64,000 bases of DNA from Ostrinia nubilalis (taxonomy: Eukaryota; Arthropoda; Insecta; Lepidoptera; Crambidae): assembly GCF_963855985.1 (NCBI RefSeq), contig NC_087099.1, positions 16,398,001 through 16,462,000 on the forward strand, read 5' to 3'. Below are positions 25,276-34,200 of this stretch, in pieces. The translations under genes and the position numbers were made by a program. Each line of letters starts with the position of its first letter. The stretch's first letter is position 1. The notes below the pieces were generated by a model. It ran no database searches. It saw only the letters and a program-made list of their open reading frames with translations, and was not told the DNA's origin.

Positions 25276-28200
25276 TACGCTTTCCCGCTTAAACCTCGCA
25301 ACCGATTTTGATGAAATTTGGCATAGAGATAGTTTGAGTCCCGGGAAAGAACATAGGATAGTTTTTATCCCGGTTTTTGAAACAGGGACGCGCGCGATAA
25401 AGTTTTTCTGTGACAGACAAAATTCCACGCGGGCGAAGCCGCGGGCGGAAAGCTAGTATTACAATAAATATGCGTGTCTAACTTTTGAGCCGTGCGGTAG
25501 AAACGAATGTACTTTAGGCCTACACATTAATCGAGCTCCCGCCCCGCAGCGATGGAGAAGGAGACGGGCGCGAAGATCATAATCCGCGGCAAGGGCTCGG
25601 TGAAGGAGGGCAAGGTGGGCCGCAAGGACGGCCAGCCGCTGCCCGGCGAGGACGAGCCGCTGCACGCCTACATCACCGCCACCAACGCCGACTGCGTCAA
25701 GAAGGCCGTCGAGAAGGTCAGTTTTTTATTTTTTTTATTTCTGGCAACCAAACCTTTATTTCTGCCAATGTCGAGTGAAAAATTGATATAATTTATCAAC
25801 AGAACGTGGGTGTTTCAGTTCTATTGATTTTTCGTGGATTCCGAGGAGTTAAATATGCCCGTAAGCAGGTTTCAAGACGTCACCGGGTCCGAAGCAGGTT
25901 GTTCATACGACAACCCACTCGATACTCGATGCGCGCTCAAATTCGAAGTGTTTCAATGTTATTTTTATAATTTATCACTTCACTGCACTTTAGAACACAA
26001 AATAACACCAAAGTACACTAAAGTCCAAAAATTTACGTACGTAAGGATGAATCTTCACGACCTAAAATTATCTCCAATAGAGACGTTCTAGATGAATTGA
26101 TTGCCTAGACAACCATCCGATGATGGCAACAGTAGAGTTGGGAGTATCTCTATTATTTTCAAGATCTATTACCAAAATGTGAGAGGCATGAAAACCAAAA
26201 CAAAAGACTTTTACATGAACGCTATGCAGTGCGACTACGATGCGATCGTCATCACGGAGACGTGGTTAACGCCCGATATCTACGACAGTGAGTTCATCGA
26301 TCCCAAATATACGGTCTACAGAAAGGATCGCTCATCGTGTTCGGGACCTGTAAAATCCAGAGGTGGAGGAGTGATGATAATAGTCAAAAAAGATATCATC
26401 TCGTATAGAGTTCGGCAATGGGAAACTGATGGCGAGGATCTGTGGATTGTCATCGAGCTTCCATTAGAGAAAAATATGAAAAAGATAGCGATATGTGCCA
26501 TTTACTTGCCTCCGCCACTGAGGTTTGATAACGTGAACAATTTTTTCACAAAGTCCAGTGAAGTATTAACTAAGGTAGACAACGTTTTGTTGATTGGGGA
26601 CTTTAATATGGGTTTTATAACCTGGACCTTGGATGACGACAATAATAAATTATTACCTCACAACTACAATAGTAATCTTGGATATAGCTTAGTTGATTTT
26701 ATGTCTCTGTCTTGTTTGAATCAGTGTAATGGAATCGTTAATTGCGACCGTAGAATACTTGATCTAGTCCTAACAAACATGTCAGATGTAACAGTCACCA
26801 AGCCCCTTAATGTTTTCAGTAGGTTAGACTCTTATCATCCACAATTAGAAATAAGTTTTGGTAACCTCATAGGCTCCTATATAGCTGTCAAACCTCGTTC
26901 AGATTTTAACTTTTATAAGGCAAATTTTGATTGCATCAACAAATGCTTAGAGAGTGTGGACTGGTGTGATGCCTTTAGAGACCTAAGTGTTAATGATATG
27001 GTTGCAGTGTTGTATGATAGAATTAACGAGGCGGTCATCGAAAACGTTCCCAAATACAAATCTACTAGTAAAAAGTATCATCCCCCATGGTTTAATAAAA
27101 AACTAATTAATCTCATTGCAGAAAAGGAAAAACTTAGGTATAGATTTAAAAAATTTGGTAATCCACGTGATAAAATTGAATTTGAAATTTTACGAGATCG
27201 TTGTAGGCAACTAACTAAATCTCTCTACAAGGCTTATATAGCAAGAGTTGAAGACAATGTTCACAAAAATCCTAAATACTTTTGGAAATACATTAAGGAC
27301 AAAAGGGCCGGCTCAGGGACCATTCCATCCAACATGTACAGAGAAGACGTCAAAGCATGCTCTGCCAGTGAGGTGGTAAATCTTTTCGCAGCTCAATTCA
27401 GTTCTGTCTACTCAGAACCTTCCAAGCTGGAGAGTAAGCACACAGTTGACATTTTTGAAAACCTTCCACTACATAAAGTCACCATACATGAGAGACAGGT
27501 TTTACATAGATTGAAACGCGTTGATGTACACAAGAGTGCAGGACCCGATAAAATACCACCGTTATTCCTAAAAAGGTGCGCATCAGTAATGGCCTATCCG
27601 CTGACTGAAATCTTCAATAAATCCTTGTCTACTGGCATATTTCCCGAGGAATGGAAAAAGGCACGCATTGTCCCTATCTTCAAGAGTGGCGAGCGTGAAA
27701 ATGTTAAAAACTATAGGCCTATTTCCATCTTGTCCGCTATGTCTAAACTCTTCGAATCCCTAATATGCCCAATTCTTACTAACTATACAAAAAACATGAT
27801 AAGCGATCAACAGCACGGCTTCCGGGAAAAAAAATCTGTTACTAGCAATCTTTTCTCCTACACCAACTCACTGATTGGGGAAATTGATTCGGGTGGACAG
27901 GTGGACTCAATATATACGGATTTTAGCAGTGCGTTTGATAAAGTAGACCACTTGACATTATTGAGTAAGTTGGAAAAGTCGTATGGTATAGCGGATCCTT
28001 TCTTGTCATGGTTTAAATCATACCTTGCTGGCCGTACCCAGTCTGTAGTCGTGAGCGGGCATGAGTCGTATAGCTATAAGGCAACTTCTGGAGTTCCCCA
28101 GGGCTCCCACCTAGGTCCTGTACTGTTCGTAATTTTTGTGAATGACGTTGTACGGCGCGTAAAACACAGTTATTGTTCACTGTTTGCTGACGACATGAAA

Positions 28201-31200
28201 ATATACCGCGAAATTAAATCCTGGGAGGACTCCGCATTTTTGCAGGAAGATATAGAGTCCGTTTATCAGTGGTGCCAGGACAATAAAATGATCTTAAACG
28301 TGGCAAAATGTCACCATATAACTTTCACTAAAAAAAGAATCCCTCTTCAGACCTCTTACTCAATAAATGGTTCTCAGGTTGGCAGGGTTGATGAGATAAG
28401 AGATTTGGGTGTCATCCTGGATAAAAAGTTATCATTCATATCGCACTATAATAACATCGTCAACCGGGCTTCCCGTATGCTTGGCTTCCTCAAACGTGCC
28501 ACAAAAGATTTTCGTCGAATTGACGCCAAAATAGCTCTCTATAATTCCCTTGTTAGGTCTATTCTCGAATTCAGCAGCATAGTATGGAATCCTTTTTTCA
28601 ACACACACATCAACAGAATAGAAAGAATAAACCGCTCTTTCACGCGACATCTAGCTTTTGTCAGTCGCGGTCAGATTACCGTGCACAACAGCTATGAAGA
28701 ACGTCTTGATTTCTTCAAAATGCAGAAACTATGCGACCGTCGCAAGACGCTAGACTTACTTTTCTTGTACAAACTTCTCAACGGCATGGTAGTTTCCCAA
28801 GACTCACTTGAAAAAATTCGTTTTCGTGTTCCAAGGCAAAGTTCTCGCTATCTCTGTAGAGACCTCTTTCACATCCCCTTGTGCAAAACTAAGTTAGGCC
28901 AAAACTCGCCACTTAACCGGTTGTGTGCAACGTATAATAAAGCGGTGGCTGGCAACCCAGACACAGACACCGGTCTTGACGTTTTCGGTGACAGCCTCCC
29001 TAAATTTAAGTCAAAACTCAAGCCTGTATTCGGAACGACTTAGGCACCGAACAAAATGAACAATTACTAAGTCCTTTATATTGTTCGGTGCTTAAACTCT
29101 AGACTCTATTCAATCGATTTTTGTTTTTACTGGTGTATAATTACCCTAACATTGCAAAAAGAAATGCTGTGTATACCTGTAATTGAGGTCATATACGTAT
29201 CAGGTGTTAAACCATGTTAAAATGTATGAACTGTATTGTGTATGTGACTTTGTTGGTGTACCTAATAAATAAATAAATAAATAATAAATTGAAACCATTA
29301 AAACAGATCGACCATGCTTTCCTTTCAACTACCCTCCACGGAATCCTCGAGAAGGTCAGCGGCCTGCTTCACGTATTTTGACACGCTCGAAATCTCGTTG
29401 ACGTTTAGAAGTCGTCCTATTGAAAAACAGTCCTGAATCCGAATTCACGTGTCATTTCGATAGAACGATATAGACCCAATACACTGAACTGTCCCACCCG
29501 TGACATTGACAGGGGGGCGCCAGCGTCAATACCGGATCGCTGGTTTCGACTTTTGCTGTTGGGAACTATATAGTTGAACGATGGTGGCGCCCCCTTGTCG
29601 ATGAGTTTGGTGGGACAGCTCAGTGTAGGTCATCTATACTCGATAGGATCGCAACTGAACGATTTGTCAAATAGGTAATAGGTGAATACCGCGGAGGTAA
29701 CGATTGAACATGCATAAGGCGGTTATCACACTGCGCCGCGCTCCGTCGCGGAGCGCGGGGCGACAGATTTATTAATTGTATGCAAGTACCTCAGTTTGTA
29801 TGGAAAACACGCGCGGCACTTCACACTTACAACGCGTCCGCGACGCGATTTTTTATATGAAATCACGCGCTCCGCGACGGAGCGCGGCGCAGTGTGATAA
29901 CCGCCTAAAAATGAAATCGAAACAAAATCGGGCAATTAAGGCCCAGAACACACGGTGAAACGCAATTACAATGAAACTGCAACTTCTAGTTACTTTTGAG
30001 TTGCATCTAAGTTTCTGCCATAGATTCCTTTGAGAGACGTGTGGTCTCTCAAAGGAACGACGCGACCAGTTTGAAACCGGTTTGAAATGAAACCGATCGT
30101 TTCAGTTGCGTTTCACCGTGTGTTCTGGGCCTAACACGTGAATACGAAAAGTTACTAGCGATCAAGTCGCTTGCATGTCGTTGAAGTTTTATTACGTTTG
30201 CATCGTCGCTCCAGTGCCTCGTCGTCTGTAACGCTCGCTCCCCGCAGATCAAGGAGGTGATCCGGCAGGGCGTGGAGGTGCCGGAGGGGCAGAACGACCT
30301 GCGCCGCATGCAGCTGCGCGAGCTGGCCCAGCTCAACGGCACGCTGCGCGAGCACGACGCCCAGCGCTGCGCCAACTGCACCGCCACCGACCACAAGACC
30401 TGGCTCGTGAGTAGCGCTCACATTACTGAAGCGGCTGCGCGAGCTGGCCCAGCTCAACGGCACGCTGCGCGAGCACGACGCCCAGCGCTGCGCCAACTGC
30501 ACCGCCACCGACCACAAGACCTGGCTCGTGAGTAGCGCTCACATTACTGAAGCGGCTGCGCGAGCTGGCCCAGCTCAACGGCACGCTGCGCGAGCACGAC
30601 GCCCAGCGCTGCGCCAACTGCACCGCCACCGACCACAAGACCTGGCTCGTGAGTAGCGCTCACATTACTGAAGCGGCTGATTTTCATTGGCCGTCGTTTA
30701 CGGTCAAAAACTAGTCGTAAACTGTCAAAAACGAACATTTTGCGCTCCTGCACATGACGCCGCTACCGCGCCGCCGCCGCTCCTTTGCACTGTTCATACG
30801 CACCGAGTAGAACCGCCGCCGCGCCGCCACCGCGCCATCAAAGCATAATTTCGCCCGCGGCGCGGCAGCGGTGTTCACGTATGCAGGAGCCCTTTCGGTC
30901 AATTTGATTTCAGTCATTTAAATTTTTTCTTAGATTTTGTGATTGAGTCTACCTGCAATATGTTAATTGAAATAAAAAAGTGGTTTGTAATGATTTATTA
31001 TAGTTAAACATTTTACAATGAGTCTACAACTTCTAAATTGAAACAATAATATAATTAGCGTTTTGTAATGATTTATAATTTTTTACTGTCTTTCTTTCCC
31101 TACGTAATTGCCCCGCACCCCGCTCACGCGCAATATAGGTGAAATGCCAATATCGCATCGTCGCGCACGTCAACTTTGATGACGTGTTATTCTCTCATAA

Positions 31201-34200
31201 ATAATACAAAATAATGTTCCTTCATTGGCGTCCGCAGTGCCCGGACAAGCCCAACGTGACCAACAGCATCGTGTGCTCGTCGTGCGGCGGCGCCGGGCAC
31301 ATCGCGCGCGACTGCCGCGCCAAGCGCCCCGGCCACGCGCCCGCGCCCAGCGCGCACAAGGTACGCTACCAACACCGTATCCGGGTCAACATCCGACAAT
31401 TTATTATTCTATCTATAGTCTGGTCTGTGAGCACGTAGAATTTTGTCCAATGACCCCAAGCTACCCATCCTTATCGCTCGCGCGTAATTATGTTGCTGTC
31501 GCGCTAGCACACTCACTGCGGGCGCCCGTCGCACAGTCGCGACAGCAAGATAATTACGCGCGAGCGATAAGGATGGGTAGCTTGGGGTCTTTGGACAAAA
31601 TTATACGTGCTCACAGACCAGGCTTTACTCTTTATCACATTTCTCAAAAAGGTATCATGGTTGGGAAAAATAATAACGGACCAGTGTCCGTTATTATCTA
31701 AACAAACAAAAAGGTTGCGCGGCGACAGTTGAGGCGGTAAACGCGAGCAAAGATTTCTCTCTGCGTTACGTAACGTTCAACGGAGGCAAGTCGGCTAGTG
31801 TGTTTGAAATTTTGAATTCGAACGTGTAAAGGTGGCGGTACGCATCGCGACAGAGACAGGAGACCGAGACGCGCGACCGCGAACGTTACTTGACTTTAGA
31901 CAATGTATAAGCGACAGTTCGCAAGCGAGACAGAAACAGACAGGTCTCTGCCTAGTCAAATAGCGGTCGTGGTCTCCCGTCTCGGTCTCGTGTCTCTGTC
32001 GAGGTGTGAACCGCCACCTTAACGAATCGGGCGCGCTTCGCATGTGCAAATCACGTCTGCGCGAGTGCCGCGGTCGTCTCAACTTTCGTCGCGCGACATG
32101 ACATACACCCGGCCGTTGTAATTTGTTTATTTATTAGGTTTACCAACATTGTTACATAACAACATGTACACTTAAAAATAACAATTATGAACAAAGTTAC
32201 AATGCAACAACAATTATAGGCTGACACAACATGCAATATAGATTCAATGCAGTTTGTTCCGAACCGTTCCATGCACACATAAAAGACATTTAATCATATC
32301 AATAATAGTATAATTTTGATTTAAACATGACTTATATTATAAGTAGGTACCTCCCCTACTTACTTACTACAAATGCAAATTATTTTTCATTTACTAAAAG
32401 AATAAACGGTTACCATAGCTCAATCTGACACAAACAGTTGAGACGTCATAAAGGAGTATAGTTTCCTTTTATACTGTGTTTGGGAGTAGTGCAGGAGATC
32501 ACTTTCGGTGGCACCAGTGGCCCCGTAGAACCTGTTATATTCAACGCAGAGTCTATTAACGACATTTTGTGCTCCCAGATTTGTCCTATACCGCTTGACA
32601 TAAAAGGGCTTATAGTTCGAGATTCTCGTAATGACGAGGTTGTGTGGGTCCGCAGGCCAAGATCGACGAGGAGTACATGTCGCTGATGGCGGAGCTGGGC
32701 GAGGCGCCGCCGCCGGGCGGGGGGGGGCTGGGCGGCGCGGGGGGCGGGGGCCGGCGCTACGCCCCCGCGCTGTTCGCGCCCGCGCACGCCGCGCGACCCA
32801 TCATGCCGCCGCCGCCGGGTCAGTGCCGGTTTCCTTATTATTATTTTTTTGCTTTTCAATTTGATTTTATCTTATTTCAAAAAAGTTTTGCGTCTTTCAC
32901 CCGTTGTTGTGAAATATAAGCCTAGGCGCAGACCACCGACTTTTAGTTATTGGTCGATAGTTGGGCCCGATTCTAATTTGTATGAAGAATCGGCCGATAC
33001 CAAATCGGTGTAATGTGCGCACTTCCATACATGTTCATACTGATTAACAGCCCGATTCGACTATCGGCCAACTAAAAGTCGGTGGTCTGCGCCTAGGCTA
33101 AAAAATAAAAGCGAAAAATACTAAATTCGCAATAATATTTTGAGTCGATGTTATACTGATGGTCGGTTAGCCAGATTCACTGTACTGTGAGTGCGATGTA
33201 GCGAATGCGATTTTTAACAAGTTTCACGACTTCGAAGATCGTTTACATCTTTAGTGATTATGTTTTTTTCTTTACTAATACTATCTTCAACCTAAATTAA
33301 AAGCTAACCTTTCTAATTCCACTCTGAAGTACGAAGATGTATCACGTATTTCAACGAGGGAGATTTACGCGGGAAGACGAACTGAACTCCGTTATTTCTC
33401 ATTTTTCTCCATCGTTCCTCCTTTTATGCACGAACGATCACTAATCACCTCGGCGAAGAACCGATTCAGAAAAATGAGGAACAACACCCAAAAGAGAAGC
33501 TGATCCCGCCACGCTTCCTGCGCGCGCCCCCTAACAGAGTAAATACAAATGAGTAGGTTATCTTCATAGAAACGCACCGAGCGCGGTTTGTATGTGAGCG
33601 CGCCAATACGTATGCGGCGCGCACGCACACACTGACAAAATTCAACGCACCTCACCGCTAATCCACGCTAAATTTTGTCAGTGTGTGCGTGCGCGCCGCA
33701 TACGTATTGGCGCGCTCACATACAAACCGCGCTCGGGCGTTTCTATGAAAATGACCTACTCATTTGTATTTCCTCTGCCCCTAACGCTGGTGTCCCGTTG
33801 CAGCCGCCGGCATGCTGCCGCCCGCGCCCTTCCCGCCGCCGCACCTGCCGCCGCCCGCGCCCGCGCCCTGGCTCGGTGAGTCCCCCGTGCTGCTCCGACG
33901 CCGTCGCAAAGCAGTGTTCTTTGGTGACATTTGCGAGACGGCACTATAGATGACCCACGCTGAACTGTCCCACCAAACTCAATGACAGGGGGGCGCTACC
34001 ATCGTTCAACTATATGGTTTCCAACATGGCAAAAATCTGAACCAGCGATCCGGTATTGACGGTGGCGCCCCACTGTCAATGTCATCGACAGGACAGTCCA
34101 GTATTTTGGAACTATAACCGAAATTCGATATGGCTACTGTCAAATGTCACACAAAAGAGGATAAACTATAGGGTGTGTTTCGAAACACACCGCGAGCGTT

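Noticed and set aside
31225..31701. 158-codon frame at SF1 exon 11
   Set aside because: It mixes an out-of-frame reading of the exon with the palindromic MITE. Frames through every copy of that MITE look alike and are not genes.
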